In this document: positions 46,911-56,442 of the stretch, piece after piece | Layout: each line of letters opens with the position of its first letter | Position numbering within the stretch: position 1 is the first letter of the stretch | Assembly (NCBI RefSeq): GCF_001458335.1 | Contig: NZ_CYTO01000024.1 | Location: 362,944-426,943 of the forward strand | Source of the DNA: Cognatishimia activa | Lineage (GTDB): Bacteria; Pseudomonadota; Alphaproteobacteria; Rhodobacterales; Rhodobacteraceae | Reading direction: 5' to 3' | Length of the DNA: 64,000 nt | Made by a program: the position numbers and the translations under genes | The notes under the pieces: generated by a model | Databases searched by the model: none | What the model was told of the DNA's origin: nothing | The model's input: only the letters and a program-made list of their open reading frames with translations

Positions 46911-47615
46911 TCAGGCGTTCATAAACGATGTTCGATGCTTCTCGACAATCTCCAAAAGGCCCTTCAGCGTTCTTATTTCATAGGTTGGCTCTATTGATGA
47001 ATGGTTTGGCGTCCCATCAGGGTTGTACCAAACGGTCGAGAAACCAGCATGATTGCCTCCGTCAATGTCGGCAATCAGGGAATCCCCGATATGAAGGACT
47101 GAGCGTGCTGTTGGACATTCCATTCGCTGCATCATGAAAGCGAAAATTTCGCGATCTGGTTTCCGGTAACCGCAGTCTTCAGCGAAAATGACTTGTTCAA
47201 ATAGGCCGGCCAAAGGGGTCTTCTCGGGATTGGTGTTTCCGTTTGTAACAGCTACCAAACGATTTTGTTCCCCAAGCGCAATAAGAACTGATAAGGCATC
47301 AGGATACAGGTGCATTCGCCCAAATCGAATGTCTGTGAAAATCGCCATCGCTTCTCTGATCAGAGTATCTGCTTCTGCGTGTTCCTTCAGGAAGAAAGAA
47401 AACGACCATTTGCGAAGCTCCAAGAGCGACATCGACTGTCCCTGAGAGGTTTGCGCCAGTGCATTCCTTTTGTCTTGCAGGTCCTGCGCATTGACACAGC
47501 GTTCACTGTGTCGAGAAATATGTTCTGCCACCAAGGACAGCGCCTCGTGAAGGGTCCGATCAAAATCAAACAAAGTATGATCTAGGTCGAATGATAGGAT
47601 TAAAGAATTGTGCAT
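46911..47615 (-). CDS. HAD-superfamily hydrolase
   Basis: A 234-aa cytosolic phosphatase of the haloacid dehalogenase superfamily. All four motifs are present: DLDHT (nucleophile Asp10 and Asp12), AVTNG, Lys in the YRKPD segment, and GDSLIADIDGG. The helical cap between motifs I and II is type C1, as in YjjG-like nucleotidases. The substrate is unknown. It is placed between gatB and the 434-aa gene on the same strand with gaps of about 80 and 116 bp. Confidence 0.87.
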   Translation of the reverse strand: MHNSLILSFDLDHTLFDFDRTLHEALSLVAEHISRHSERCVNAQDLQDKRNALAQTSQGQSMSLLELRKWSFSFFLKEHAEADTLIREAMAIFTDIRFGRMHLYPDALSVLIALGEQNRLVAVTNGNTNPEKTPLAGLFEQVIFAEDCGYRKPDREIFAFMMQRMECPTARSVLHIGDSLIADIDGGNHAGFSTVWYNPDGTPNHSSIEPTYEIRTLKGLLEIVEKHRTSFMNA

Positions 47616-47731
47616 GCGAGGCGACTAGCATTGCTTTACCACAACTCAATGACAGCAGGAACTTAGGGTGCAAGATCCCACGCCCCGATGTCTGGTGAAA
47701 TGGTTCGCAGCAATGCGTGCGGGCACGCTTC

Positions 47732-49036
47732 CTACGGTTGAATTTCCGTAATCCCGTCTGGACCAAAATGAATGGTCAGCCCCTGTTCCAGACCTTTCAT
47801 GAATGGCTGCGCCACCGCATTCATTGCAAAGGCACGGCCCTTTTGGGCAAGGCGCTCTAGGGAAACACTGCGCACGCCATTGTCAAAACCCATCTCTGCA
47901 TGGCCCCAAATCAGTGGGTGCACTTCGCGCAATGATTTGTGGATCACAGTTTCAAACGCCGCGCGCAGGCTTGCCAGTTGCGCGGATCCATTTCCTGAAT
48001 CACGGTAACGCTGACGTGCTGCTTGCCATGCGCAATAGATCTGCGCCGCCAAAAGGTTGGCGGTGGCCTGATCTGGTTGGCGTTCCAAAATGTCATGCAC
48101 ACCATCTACAAAATAGTCGATGTCGATATGTTCCAAGCCATTTGGATCCGCCAAGATCGCGTCAAACCAAACCCATGTGTAGGCCCCTGCGCCCCAAAGG
48201 TCGAAAGTGCGTGCAGCTGTACGGCGGGCTTGCAGATCGAGTGCAGGTAGATCTCCATACCACTGCGGCAGCATATATGTGCCTAGGGCACGCATATGGC
48301 GGGGGTTTTCGGGGTCCAGGTCGATAAGATCTTCAAAGTCGTCAGCAATGCGGTCGCCCGGGTGTTCAGTGCCCGGTAGCAGAGCGCAGCGCGCAGCCGT
48401 CAGTGCAGGAGAGCCCAGCTCATGGGCGCAAAAACCATCCAGGATCTCTCCAGCACGCGTGAAATGGGCCAAGAAGGCCTCGCGGTTTGCGTCTTGTAGG
48501 TCCGCCTCAGAAACCGTTCCGCGCCATGCCCAACCGATATCAATATGCATATGGGCGACGATCAACGCGATGGCGTAATCATCTGGGTTCTCAGACAGCA
48601 CCATCTCGAAATCTTCAATGCCGTCAAAGAAGTTTGATCCTTTCGCAGGGCGACCATGTAGCAACGCATGTTCAGCCGCACTGACCACATCGGCGCGTGC
48701 GCCAAACAGCATAAGGTCAACAACGGGAGTACCCTGTAATGTGGTGTCGCGGGTCTGGTCTGCCATGCGAATACGTTCGCTCAAGGAGTCCCAACGTTCC
48801 TGACGGGCCAAGAACTGCGCATTCTCGCGCACTTCATTGTCGGCCTTTAGGCGCATTGTGGCATTGTTCACAGGGATTTTAACGCGATCAATCAAGTCTT
48901 CCTCAGACAGGTCCGCATCTGGCAGGAAAGCCAAAGGCGCGGAATCCGTTGGGGTTGAGAATTTACGCAACATTGCCTTGAGAGGCTCTGGAAGGCGTGG
49001 CTTCTGCAACACCGGTTTGGAAAAATCGAATTTCAT
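47732..49036 (-). CDS. Conserved-looking protein of unknown function (434 aa)
   Basis: A 434-aa soluble protein without signal peptide or membrane segment. I recognise no family. The middle is helical, with TPR-like stretches (DDYAIALIVAHMHIDIGWAWRG, ATANLLAAQIYCAWQAARQRY) and acidic segments such as DDFEDLIDLDPENP. The C-terminus ends in a short strand-like element (LTIHFGPDGITEIQP). The start at 49036 follows GGAGCG; in-frame codons up to 49159 read unlike protein. A consensus CtrA box lies at 49222-49237, about 190 bp upstream, with no gene between. Confidence 0.7.
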   Translation of the reverse strand: MKFDFSKPVLQKPRLPEPLKAMLRKFSTPTDSAPLAFLPDADLSEEDLIDRVKIPVNNATMRLKADNEVRENAQFLARQERWDSLSERIRMADQTRDTTLQGTPVVDLMLFGARADVVSAAEHALLHGRPAKGSNFFDGIEDFEMVLSENPDDYAIALIVAHMHIDIGWAWRGTVSEADLQDANREAFLAHFTRAGEILDGFCAHELGSPALTAARCALLPGTEHPGDRIADDFEDLIDLDPENPRHMRALGTYMLPQWYGDLPALDLQARRTAARTFDLWGAGAYTWVWFDAILADPNGLEHIDIDYFVDGVHDILERQPDQATANLLAAQIYCAWQAARQRYRDSGNGSAQLASLRAAFETVIHKSLREVHPLIWGHAEMGFDNGVRSVSLERLAQKGRAFAMNAVAQPFMKGLEQGLTIHFGPDGITEIQP

Positions 49037-49221
49037 TTCGCGCTCCGTCGTTCTTGGAGCCTTTGTGATGGCCAATTTGGGCACGAAAGGGGCGTCTGGG
49101 GGGAAAGTCCCGGTCCATTGCGCGCCAAGGGGTTCGCAATATCGGCGGGAATGGGGCAATTGGCGGTGAAGTGCCGCCTATTGCCATGTTTGAACGGGAA
49201 TTGTTCCCAATACGGGTACAG

Positions 49222-49237
49222 TTAACGTGGGGTTAAC
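49222..49237. promoter_or_regulatory. Consensus CtrA binding site
   Basis: TTAACGTGGGGTTAAC reads TTAA-N7-TTAAC and, with the flanking G, matches on both strands. This is the full consensus of the alphaproteobacterial cell-cycle regulator CtrA. It lies between the pepN stop and the 434-aa gene on the same strand, about 190 bp before that gene's start. Confidence 0.65.
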
Positions 49238-49253
49238 GCGCGTATTCCGCGAG

Positions 49254-51809
49254 TCAGCCAAGGATACGTGAGATCATCTCGTTCGTGTCGCGACTCAAGT
49301 TTGGTGTCGCCAAAATACGCTCAAGCTGCGCCTTAATCAGCGCTTGCCGCCCTGCGTCATACCGTTTCCAAGTTTGGAAAGCGGTGCACATCCGAGCCGT
49401 GGTTTGCGGGTTCAGCGGGTCAAGTTTGATCAACCAATCGGCGAGTAGCGCATATCCGGCACCGCTTTCATGATGGAACCCTGCATGGTTGCCCGCCAGC
49501 GCCCCAAGCGTTGCGCGGAACCGGTTCGGGTTTTTCATATCAAAGTCTGGATGTTGAGTGAGCGCCTCAGTCACTTTCGCCGCGTCTTCAGGCTCAGCCA
49601 GAGAGATTTGCAAGCCGAACCATTTGTTGATGACCAATCGGTCCTCTTTCCATTGATCATAAAAGGCTTTTACGGCCTCAGCACCCTGACCCTCGCGGAC
49701 CAATACAGCCAAGGCTTCGAATTGCTGGGTCATATTGTCAGCAGATGCAAACTGCGCTTTTGCGTGAGACAGATCACCGAGTTTTGCCATCAATGACATC
49801 GCGGCATTGGCCAGATCGCGTTTCCCGCTGCCTTCTGCGTCAGGTTTATAGGCACCTGTAGGTTGATTGTCCGCATAAAGGGCGGGCAGAATATCTGACA
49901 GTGTTTCCGCTTTCGCAGCCAGCAATGCACGTGAGGCGATATGGATCTTTGTTGGGTCCGGGATTTCACCCATGTCTGACAATGTTCCAGCGAGCTCTGT
50001 TTCACTCGGATGTTGTATCATCAGTCCGCGATAGGCTGGGTCCAAGCTTTCATCCGTTACGACACGACGCAGACCATGCAAATAGGCAGGGCTTGGGGCA
50101 GCATCCTTAAGGATCATGTTGATCAACGTGTCGCGGGCGAGGTCGCCGCCTGCTTCCCATCGGTTGAATGGGTCCGTGTCATTAGCCAAAAGAAACGCCC
50201 GGCGGTCGTTGTCGATCTCTTGTTCCAAAATCACTGGCGCTGAGAAACCTCGGAGCAGGGATGGCACAGGACGCGCGTCCAAGCCATCAAAGGTCAGGCT
50301 TTGCTCTGCGTGTGTCAGTTCAATAACATGCGTAGGGTGCGTCTCTTTCCCGCCCGGCGCGAGCAGGCCCAGCGCGATGGGGATCACGCGTGGGTCTTTG
50401 ATGTCCTGACCCGGTGTTGGCGCGGTGGATTGAGAAAAGTGCAGGGTAAAAATGCCATTCTCAGCATCCCACTCTTCTTTCACGGACACTTTCGGCGTGC
50501 CGGACTGGCTGTACCAGCGTTTGAACTGCTGAAGATCACGCCCCGTACTGTCCTCAAACACCTGAATCCAGTCTTCAATCGTAGCCGCATCGCCATCATG
50601 GCGCTCAAAGTAAAGGTCCAACGCTTTGTAGTAAGCGTCATGACCCACAAGGGTCTTGAGCATGCCAATGACCTCAGCACCCTTTTCATAGACGGTCGCC
50701 GTGTAGAAGTTGTTGATCTCTTGGAATTCTTCCGGACGCACTGGATGCGAGAGTGGCCCCTGATCCTCTGGGAACTGACGGGCGCGCAAGGCAATCACGT
50801 CATCAATACGCTTGACCGGCTCGGAACGCATATCTGAAGTAAACTGCGCGTCGCGGAAAACAGTCAGGCCTTCTTTCAAACACAGCTGGAACCAATCGCG
50901 GCAGGTGATACGGTTGCCGGTCCAATTGTGAAAATACTCGTGCGCGATGATCGCCTCGATACGCTCAAAGTCTGCATCGGTTGACGTGGCTTGAGAGGCG
51001 AGGACACAGGAGGAGTTGAAAATGTTCAGCCCCTTATTCTCCATCGCGCCCATATTGAAGTCATCCACGGCGACGATGTTGAATATGTCGAGGTCATATT
51101 CCCGGCCATAGACATCTTCGTCCCATTTCATGGAATCTTTCAGCGCCTGCATGCCAAAGGCGCATTTGTCTTCATCGCCGGGACGCACCCAAATATTCAG
51201 CTCGACATCTGTGCCGGTGCGGGTGGTGAAGCTGTCAGGGTGATTGATCAAATCCCCCGCTACCAATGCAAAGAGATAGGCCGGCTTTTTCCAAGGGTCA
51301 GACCATTCCGCAAAGCCTTCGCCCGATGCTCCGGGGTTGCCATTGGACAGCAATACCTTTTCAGAACCTTCAATGCGCACATCAAAGGTCGCCATCACAT
51401 CAGGGCGGTCCGGGTAATAGGTGATCTTGCGAAAGCCCTCCGCTTCGCATTGGGTGCAATACATGCCATTCGACATATAAAGCCCTTCAAGAGCCGTATT
51501 GGTGGACGGCGAAATCTCGACCTCTGCTTCCCACGTGAAGGGCGCATCTGGAGCGTCCACAGTTAGGCCTTCGTCGGTAACGGAGGGAGACACCTCTTTG
51601 CCGTCAATCGTAGCAGAAATCAGCTTTAGTTCTTCCCCATGTAAGAAGAAGGTCCGGTCTGTGGCCTCTGGATTTGGGCGAAACGCAATTTTTGAAAGCA
51701 CGCGCGTTTCAGTGGGGTGGAGCTTGAACGTCAACTGCACCGAGTCGATCACATACCCAAAGGGTGTATAGTCTTTTAAGTAAATGGTCTGAGGGGCGGC
51801 GTCGCGCAT
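49254..51809 (-). CDS. pepN: Aminopeptidase N
   Basis: An 851-aa M1 zinc aminopeptidase with broad N-terminal cleavage activity, in the cytoplasm (no signal peptide). The exopeptidase signature GAMENKGLN, the zinc site HEYFH at 290-294 and the downstream Glu in LKEGLTVFRD are intact; a C-terminal all-helical domain follows, as in E. coli-type PepN. The length is normal. It is divergent from glcB across a 149-bp gap. Confidence 0.96.
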   Translation of the reverse strand: MRDAAPQTIYLKDYTPFGYVIDSVQLTFKLHPTETRVLSKIAFRPNPEATDRTFFLHGEELKLISATIDGKEVSPSVTDEGLTVDAPDAPFTWEAEVEISPSTNTALEGLYMSNGMYCTQCEAEGFRKITYYPDRPDVMATFDVRIEGSEKVLLSNGNPGASGEGFAEWSDPWKKPAYLFALVAGDLINHPDSFTTRTGTDVELNIWVRPGDEDKCAFGMQALKDSMKWDEDVYGREYDLDIFNIVAVDDFNMGAMENKGLNIFNSSCVLASQATSTDADFERIEAIIAHEYFHNWTGNRITCRDWFQLCLKEGLTVFRDAQFTSDMRSEPVKRIDDVIALRARQFPEDQGPLSHPVRPEEFQEINNFYTATVYEKGAEVIGMLKTLVGHDAYYKALDLYFERHDGDAATIEDWIQVFEDSTGRDLQQFKRWYSQSGTPKVSVKEEWDAENGIFTLHFSQSTAPTPGQDIKDPRVIPIALGLLAPGGKETHPTHVIELTHAEQSLTFDGLDARPVPSLLRGFSAPVILEQEIDNDRRAFLLANDTDPFNRWEAGGDLARDTLINMILKDAAPSPAYLHGLRRVVTDESLDPAYRGLMIQHPSETELAGTLSDMGEIPDPTKIHIASRALLAAKAETLSDILPALYADNQPTGAYKPDAEGSGKRDLANAAMSLMAKLGDLSHAKAQFASADNMTQQFEALAVLVREGQGAEAVKAFYDQWKEDRLVINKWFGLQISLAEPEDAAKVTEALTQHPDFDMKNPNRFRATLGALAGNHAGFHHESGAGYALLADWLIKLDPLNPQTTARMCTAFQTWKRYDAGRQALIKAQLERILATPNLSRDTNEMISRILG

Positions 51810-51958
51810 AGGGTAGCTCCGGCTTAAATGTCGTTGAATAGGTGTAATGGGTGACGCCAGAGCTGCAAGCGGAATTGGTGCGGGACAGACGTCAATTCGT
51901 TGTGTCTCCCATCAGGCCCGCGTAAGCATAACCAGAAAAATTCTGACAGGAGAGACAG

Positions 51959-54097
51959 ATGGCACGTGTTGAGATCCACGGAATGCAAGTTGCGGCGAAA
52001 TATGCGGCCTTTATTGAGGCCAAAGTTCTGCCGGGCACCGGGGTGTCATCTGAAGCGTTTTGGGCGGGGCTCTCAAAGCTGGCCCATGAGTTCGGCCCTG
52101 AGAACCGGGCGCTTTTGGAAGAGCGCGAAGAGATCCAGCAGCAGATTGATGCATGGCATTTGGAGCGCAAGGGTCAGGATCATGATGCGGTTGCATACAA
52201 GTCCTTCTTGCAAGAGATCGGATATCTTGTGCCCGAAGGGGATGACTTCCAGATCGAGACGCAAAACGTTGATCCGGAAATCGCGACTGTGCCGGGGCCA
52301 CAGTTGGTGGTTCCAATCACCAATGCGCGCTACGCGTTGAATGCTGCCAATGCTCGGTGGGGATCACTCTATGACGCATTATATGGAACCGATGCGCTGG
52401 GCGATGCGCCGAGTGCCGGGGACTATGACGACAAGCGCGGTGCAAAAGTTGTCGCTGCCGCGAAGGCTCACCTAGATGAGGCTGTGCCTTTTGATGGGAT
52501 CGCTTGGGCCGATGTCACCGGCTTTGACTTCCGCAAAGGGGTGTTTGTTGCTGTATCGGGCGAAAACAGTGCGCCTTTGATGGATGGGGGCCAATTCGTC
52601 GGGATTACCGAAGACCTCTCTGAGCTGCTTTTCAAAAAGAACGGCCTGCACCTGCGCGTTGTGATCAATCCGAGCAGTGTGGTGGGTAAGTCCGACCCCG
52701 CGGGGATCGCAGATGTGATCGTCGAAAGTGCGGTCTCTGCGATTATGGACTGCGAGGACTCTGTGGCCTGCGTGGATGCCGAAGACAAGGTGCTGGCCTA
52801 TTCCAATTGGCTTGGACTGATGAAGGGCAATCTTGAGGCGAGTTTTGAGAAGGGCGGCAAGACAGTAACGCGCAAACTTAATGATGATCTGACATTCAAT
52901 ACGCCAAAGGGAAAGAAAGTCGTCCTTAAAGGTCGCGCGTTGCTTTGGATCCGCAATGTGGGTCACCTGATGAGCAATCCCACGGTGCTGGATCGGGACG
53001 GCAATGAGATCATGGAGGGGCTGCTGGACGCCCTCACCACAGTCCTGATCGCGAAACATGACTTGCAGCGTGATAGCGGGAACTCGGTGCATGGTTCGGT
53101 CTATATCGTGAAACCAAAGATGCATGGGCCAAATGAGGTGGCTTTTGCCGACCGTATCTTTGATGCCGTGGAAGAGATCCTCGATCTGCCGCCTCACACC
53201 GTAAAGATCGGCATTATGGATGAAGAGCGCCGAACTTCAGTCAACCTGAAAGAATGTATCAGAGCGGCGAAATCTCGGGTGGCATTCATCAACACAGGCT
53301 TCTTGGATCGCACGGGGGATGAGATCCACACCTCTATGGAAGCAGGGCCATTCTTGCGCAAAGACGATATCAAGGCGCAGGAATGGATTGGTGCCTATGA
53401 AGCGCTGAATGTGGATATCGGTCTGGAATGTGGCCTAAAAGGCAAAGCGCAAATCGGCAAAGGCATGTGGGCGATGCCTGATATGATGGAAGCCATGCTT
53501 GAGCAAAAGATCGGGCATCCGCAATCTGGTGCCACCTGTGCCTGGGTCCCAAGCCCCACCGCGGCGACGCTGCATGCGCTGCATTACCACAAGGTAGATG
53601 TGCTTGCCCGTCAGGATGAGCTTAAGGCAGGAGGACGACGTGCCTCTGTCGATGGTATCCTAGCGATCCCATTGGCTGATGGGGCCAATTGGTCCGAAGA
53701 GGACATCCAACGCGAAGTGGAAAACAATGCTCAGGGTATCCTTGGCTATGTGGTGCGTTGGGTGGATATGGGGATCGGCTGTTCCAAAGTACCTGACATA
53801 AACAATGTTGGTCTAATGGAGGACCGCGCCACTTGCCGTATCAGTGCGCAGCACCTTGCCAACTGGCTGCATCACGAGGTTGTCGGCCAGCAAGAGGTCA
53901 TGGCGGCCTTTCAGAAAATGGCTGCGGTCGTGGATAGGCAGAATGCAGATGACCCAGACTACAAACCTATGGCGCCGGGATTTGAGGGTGTTGCGTTTCA
54001 AGCGGCCTGTGATCTTGTGTTTAAGGGCAGGGCGCAACCTTCCGGGTATACGGAACCAGTGCTTCATGCGCGTCGCTTAGAGCTCAAGGCAACCTAG
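51959..54097 (+). CDS. glcB: Malate synthase G
   Basis: A 712-aa malate synthase of the G isoform, condensing glyoxylate and acetyl-CoA to malate for glycolate/glyoxylate use. [14 protein letters not shown] contains the glyoxylate-binding Arg, [16 protein letters not shown] and [18 protein letters not shown] are active-site segments with the Mg-binding Glu/Asp, and [19 protein letters not shown] is in the C-terminal domain with the catalytic Asp in MEDR. The start has an AGGAGAGA site. No isocitrate lyase is in the window. A glcG-like gene lies two genes downstream. Confidence 0.96.
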   Translation: MARVEIHGMQVAAKYAAFIEAKVLPGTGVSSEAFWAGLSKLAHEFGPENRALLEEREEIQQQIDAWHLERKGQDHDAVAYKSFLQEIGYLVPEGDDFQIETQNVDPEIATVPGPQLVVPITNARYALNAANARWGSLYDALYGTDALGDAPSAGDYDDKRGAKVVAAAKAHLDEAVPFDGIAWADVTGFDFRKGVFVAVSGENSAPLMDGGQFVGITEDLSELLFKKNGLHLRVVINPSSVVGKSDPAGIADVIVESAVSAIMDCEDSVACVDAEDKVLAYSNWLGLMKGNLEASFEKGGKTVTRKLNDDLTFNTPKGKKVVLKGRALLWIRNVGHLMSNPTVLDRDGNEIMEGLLDALTTVLIAKHDLQRDSGNSVHGSVYIVKPKMHGPNEVAFADRIFDAVEEILDLPPHTVKIGIMDEERRTSVNLKECIRAAKSRVAFINTGFLDRTGDEIHTSMEAGPFLRKDDIKAQEWIGAYEALNVDIGLECGLKGKAQIGKGMWAMPDMMEAMLEQKIGHPQSGATCAWVPSPTAATLHALHYHKVDVLARQDELKAGGRRASVDGILAIPLADGANWSEEDIQREVENNAQGILGYVVRWVDMGIGCSKVPDINNVGLMEDRATCRISAQHLANWLHHEVVGQQEVMAAFQKMAAVVDRQNADDPDYKPMAPGFEGVAFQAACDLVFKGRAQPSGYTEPVLHARRLELKAT

Positions 54098-54133
54098 TAC
54101 ACAGAACGAAATTACGAAGAGAACGAATTGCAC

Positions 54134-54721
54134 ATGTCTCAATGGCCAGAACCAGTCACCCTAGAAGGTCAATATGTCCGGCTAGAGCCTCTCACTCAGG
54201 ACCACCACGATGATCTGGTTAAGGCGACGGGTGATGGCGAGCTTCATAAGCTCTGGTACACAACCGTACCTGATGCGGACGGGATGTCCGCCGAAATTGA
54301 TCGCCGGATTGCGCAGGCCAACATGCTTGCTTTCGCCATCATCGAACGCGCGTCTGGTCGCGCGGTGGGCATGACGACGTATATGAACTGCGCCCAAAAG
54401 GACAAAAGGCTAGAGATTGGTAGCACATGGTACCGGAAAGCAGTGCAACGCAGCCCTCTCAATACCGAATGTAAACGGTTGATGCTGTCGCATGCGTTTG
54501 ATGCGCTGGGCTGTAACTGTGTGGAATTCCGCACCCATGTGATGAATGTGCAAAGCCGACGGGCCATTGAAAGGCTAGGGGCAAAACTCGATGGGGTACT
54601 GCGATCCCATATGGTGATGAGGAACGGAACGGTGCGCGATACCGCTGCCTATTCCATAATTGCATCGGAATGGCCTATGGTGCGAGCGCATCTGGACTAT
54701 AAGATGCAGTCATACGAGTAG
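54134..54721 (+). CDS. GNAT-family N-acetyltransferase (RimJ/RimL type)
   Basis: A 195-aa acetyltransferase of the RimJ/RimL-like GNAT branch: LEGQYVRLEPLTQDHHDDL at the start, EIGSTWYRKAVQRSPLNTECKRLML in motif A, and VEFRTHVMNVQSRRAIERLGAKLDG in motif B. The substrate is unknown. ATG 54134 is preferred to the TTG two codons upstream; the ribosome binding site is poor. It lies 36 bp after glcB and 28 bp before the glcG-like gene, so it may be cotranscribed with them. Confidence 0.85.
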   Translation: MSQWPEPVTLEGQYVRLEPLTQDHHDDLVKATGDGELHKLWYTTVPDADGMSAEIDRRIAQANMLAFAIIERASGRAVGMTTYMNCAQKDKRLEIGSTWYRKAVQRSPLNTECKRLMLSHAFDALGCNCVEFRTHVMNVQSRRAIERLGAKLDGVLRSHMVMRNGTVRDTAAYSIIASEWPMVRAHLDYKMQSYE

Positions 54722-54749
54722 AATAAAATAGTAGCCCCGGGAGGCAATC

Positions 54750-55178
54750 ATGGCAGACATCAACTTGCGCAAAGCGCGCTCTATCATCCGAAAAACCCTA
54801 GAGAAGGGCTCGGAGATGGAGCTCAAACCACTTTCGGTTGTGGTTTTGGATGCGGGTGGTCATGTGATTGCCTTTGAACGCGAAGACGGAGCTTCACCGG
54901 GTCGGTTTGCGATTGCACAAGGCAAAGCCTATGGCGCTGTAATGCTCGGGATGGCGGGCAAAGCACAGATGGCACGGGCGGAACAGCAAGCCTATTTTAT
55001 GGATGCAATGAACGGTTTGTTTGGTGGCCAAGTTGTGCCAGTGCCCGGTGGCTTGCTGGTACGCGACAAAAAAGGCGCCATCATCGGTGCAGTTGGCGTG
55101 ACAGGGGATACCTCTGACAATGACGCCGAAGCAGGCCTTGCTGGGATCGCGGGCGCTGGGCTGGAAGGCGAAGCCTAA
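54750..55178 (+). CDS. glcG: GlcG/HbpS-like protein (DUF336)
   Basis: A 142-aa protein of the GlcG/HbpS family: N-terminal ARSIIRKTLEKGSEM, the core VVVLDAGGHVIAFEREDGASPGRFAIAQGKA and the C-terminal GAVGVTGDTSDNDAEAGLAGI. Members include the glycolate-locus protein GlcG and heme-binding HbpS; the biochemical role of GlcG is not settled. Proximity to glcB supports a glycolate/glyoxylate connection. The ATG has GGGAGG upstream. Confidence 0.88.
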   Translation: MADINLRKARSIIRKTLEKGSEMELKPLSVVVLDAGGHVIAFEREDGASPGRFAIAQGKAYGAVMLGMAGKAQMARAEQQAYFMDAMNGLFGGQVVPVPGGLLVRDKKGAIIGAVGVTGDTSDNDAEAGLAGIAGAGLEGEA

Positions 55179-55199
55179 CTTAGCGGCAGTTTGGTTCTA

Positions 55200-55243
55200 G
55201 TGCAGAACTGCACAACAGCTTGCGCGCATTTTGCCTTTGGCAA
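55200..55243. promoter_or_regulatory. Palindromes between glcG-like and GATase genes
   Basis: GTGCAG-AA-CTGCAC (55200-55213) and TTGCC-TTT-GGCAA (55231-55243) are inverted repeats in the 113-bp gap. The first has the form of a short operator. Neither carries a T-run. A regulator cannot be named. Confidence 0.35.
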
Positions 55244-55262
55244 CGGGCGTTTCCTTGCATAA

Positions 55263-55286
55263 GTTGATCCTTGCGAAAGGATCAAC
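55263..55286 (+). promoter_or_regulatory. Hairpin enclosing the Shine-Dalgarno of the GATase gene
   Basis: GTTGATCCTT (55263-55272) pairs perfectly with AAGGATCAAC (55277-55286) around a GCGA tetraloop (GNRA type). The AAGGA that would serve the ATG at 55292 lies in the 3' arm, so the folded RNA would hide the ribosome binding site. This suggests translational control. Confidence 0.5.
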
Positions 55287-55291
55287 GCGCG

Positions 55292-56074
55292 ATGAAACGA
55301 CCTGTCATTGGTATTATTGGCAACCAATATCTGCAAAACGAAGAGTATCCGGTGCATGCCGGGGGTAAGATGAATTCCGAGGCCATTGCTGGGGTCGCGG
55401 GCTGTATGCCGCTTTTGATCCCAGCAGATCCGCGTTTGGTGTCTGTGCACGAACTGATGGAAACCTGTGATGGTTTTCTGCTGACGGGCGGACGGCCCAA
55501 TGTGCACCCCAATGAATATGGCGAAGACGCCACCGAGGCCCATGGCGAGTTCGACCAGGCGCGCGATGCGATCGTGCTTCCGTTGGTGCGCGCTTGCGTT
55601 GAAAAAGGGCAGCCGTTCTTAGGGATTTGCCGTGGCTTTCAAGAAGTGAACGTGGCCATGGGGGGCTCGCTTTATCCGGAAATCCGCGATCTGCCCGGAC
55701 GCACAAACCACCGCATGCCGCCGGATGGTACTTTGGAAGAGAAGTTTGAGCTGCGCCACGAGGTGACATTCACCAGTGGCGGCGTTTTTCACGGGTTGAT
55801 GGAGTCAGACAAAGTCATGACCAATACCTTGCATGGTCAGGGGATTAAGCGCGCTGGCGACAAAATCGAGATCGACGGCCACGCGCCCGATGGCACTCCA
55901 GAAGCGACCTACGTGGAAGGGGCCGCAGGGTTCACCCTTTCTGTTCAATGGCACCCGGAATGGAATGCGGCCAATGACCCTGTCAGCCGACCGCTCTTCA
56001 CGGCCTTTGGCCAAGCAGCAAAAGATTGGGCGGATCAAAAACAGCCCTTCGATGTAAAGCAGCTCTGCGCCTAG
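55292..56074 (+). CDS. Gamma-glutamyl-gamma-aminobutyrate hydrolase family protein
   Basis: A 260-aa class I glutamine-amidotransferase-like hydrolase of the PuuD/peptidase C26 group. The nucleophile Cys113 lies in FLGICRGFQE and the catalytic His221 and Glu223 in SVQWHPEW. GFLLTGGRPNVHPNEYGE is typical of the family. PuuD splits gamma-Glu-GABA in putrescine catabolism; no other puu genes are near, so the real substrate is open. I use ATG 55292; a TTG at 55271 is possible. Its stop overlaps the convergent mmcQ-like gene by 4 bp. Confidence 0.88.
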   Translation: MKRPVIGIIGNQYLQNEEYPVHAGGKMNSEAIAGVAGCMPLLIPADPRLVSVHELMETCDGFLLTGGRPNVHPNEYGEDATEAHGEFDQARDAIVLPLVRACVEKGQPFLGICRGFQEVNVAMGGSLYPEIRDLPGRTNHRMPPDGTLEEKFELRHEVTFTSGGVFHGLMESDKVMTNTLHGQGIKRAGDKIEIDGHAPDGTPEATYVEGAAGFTLSVQWHPEWNAANDPVSRPLFTAFGQAAKDWADQKQPFDVKQLCA

Positions 56075-56442
56075 CTTGTTTTTGGCTCGGGAATGCCGAG
56101 TTCGATACGCTTCTTCTTTGAGAGTCCCGCAGCGACCAAGTCATAAGACACATCCAAATGTGTCTTGAGCTCTGCATCGGATAGTCCCGGCGTGTCGTAG
56201 TGCTGAAGCCATTTCATCCCACGCGACGCCAAGTAAGGCGCAGGCCGAATGCCCGGCTGATCGCCGAGCACTTCAAAGGCCAAAGGGGTCACTTTGAATG
56301 TGAAAGCATCGCGCTCTTCAGCCCATCCGCAAATGGCGAAGACCTTGCCGCCGACTTTCCAAACATCTGAGTTTCCCCATTGAACGACATGAGATGTTGC
56401 GACTTTTTCGCCACAATAGGCGTTAAACTCTTCTCTGTTCAT
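56071..56442 (-). CDS. MmcQ/YjbR family DNA-binding-like protein
   Basis: A 123-aa MmcQ/YjbR protein (CyaY-like fold): VVQWGNSDVWKVGGKVFAICGW, TFKVTPLAFEVLGDQPGIRPAPYLASRGMKWLQ and the C-terminal ELKTHLDVSYDLVAAGLSKKKR. Members are called DNA-binding, but a biological role is not established. No Shine-Dalgarno is visible before the ATG at 56442. A 91-codon frame upstream ends in an ATGA overlap with this start but looks non-genic. Confidence 0.86.
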   Translation of the reverse strand: MNREEFNAYCGEKVATSHVVQWGNSDVWKVGGKVFAICGWAEERDAFTFKVTPLAFEVLGDQPGIRPAPYLASRGMKWLQHYDTPGLSDAELKTHLDVSYDLVAAGLSKKKRIELGIPEPKTS

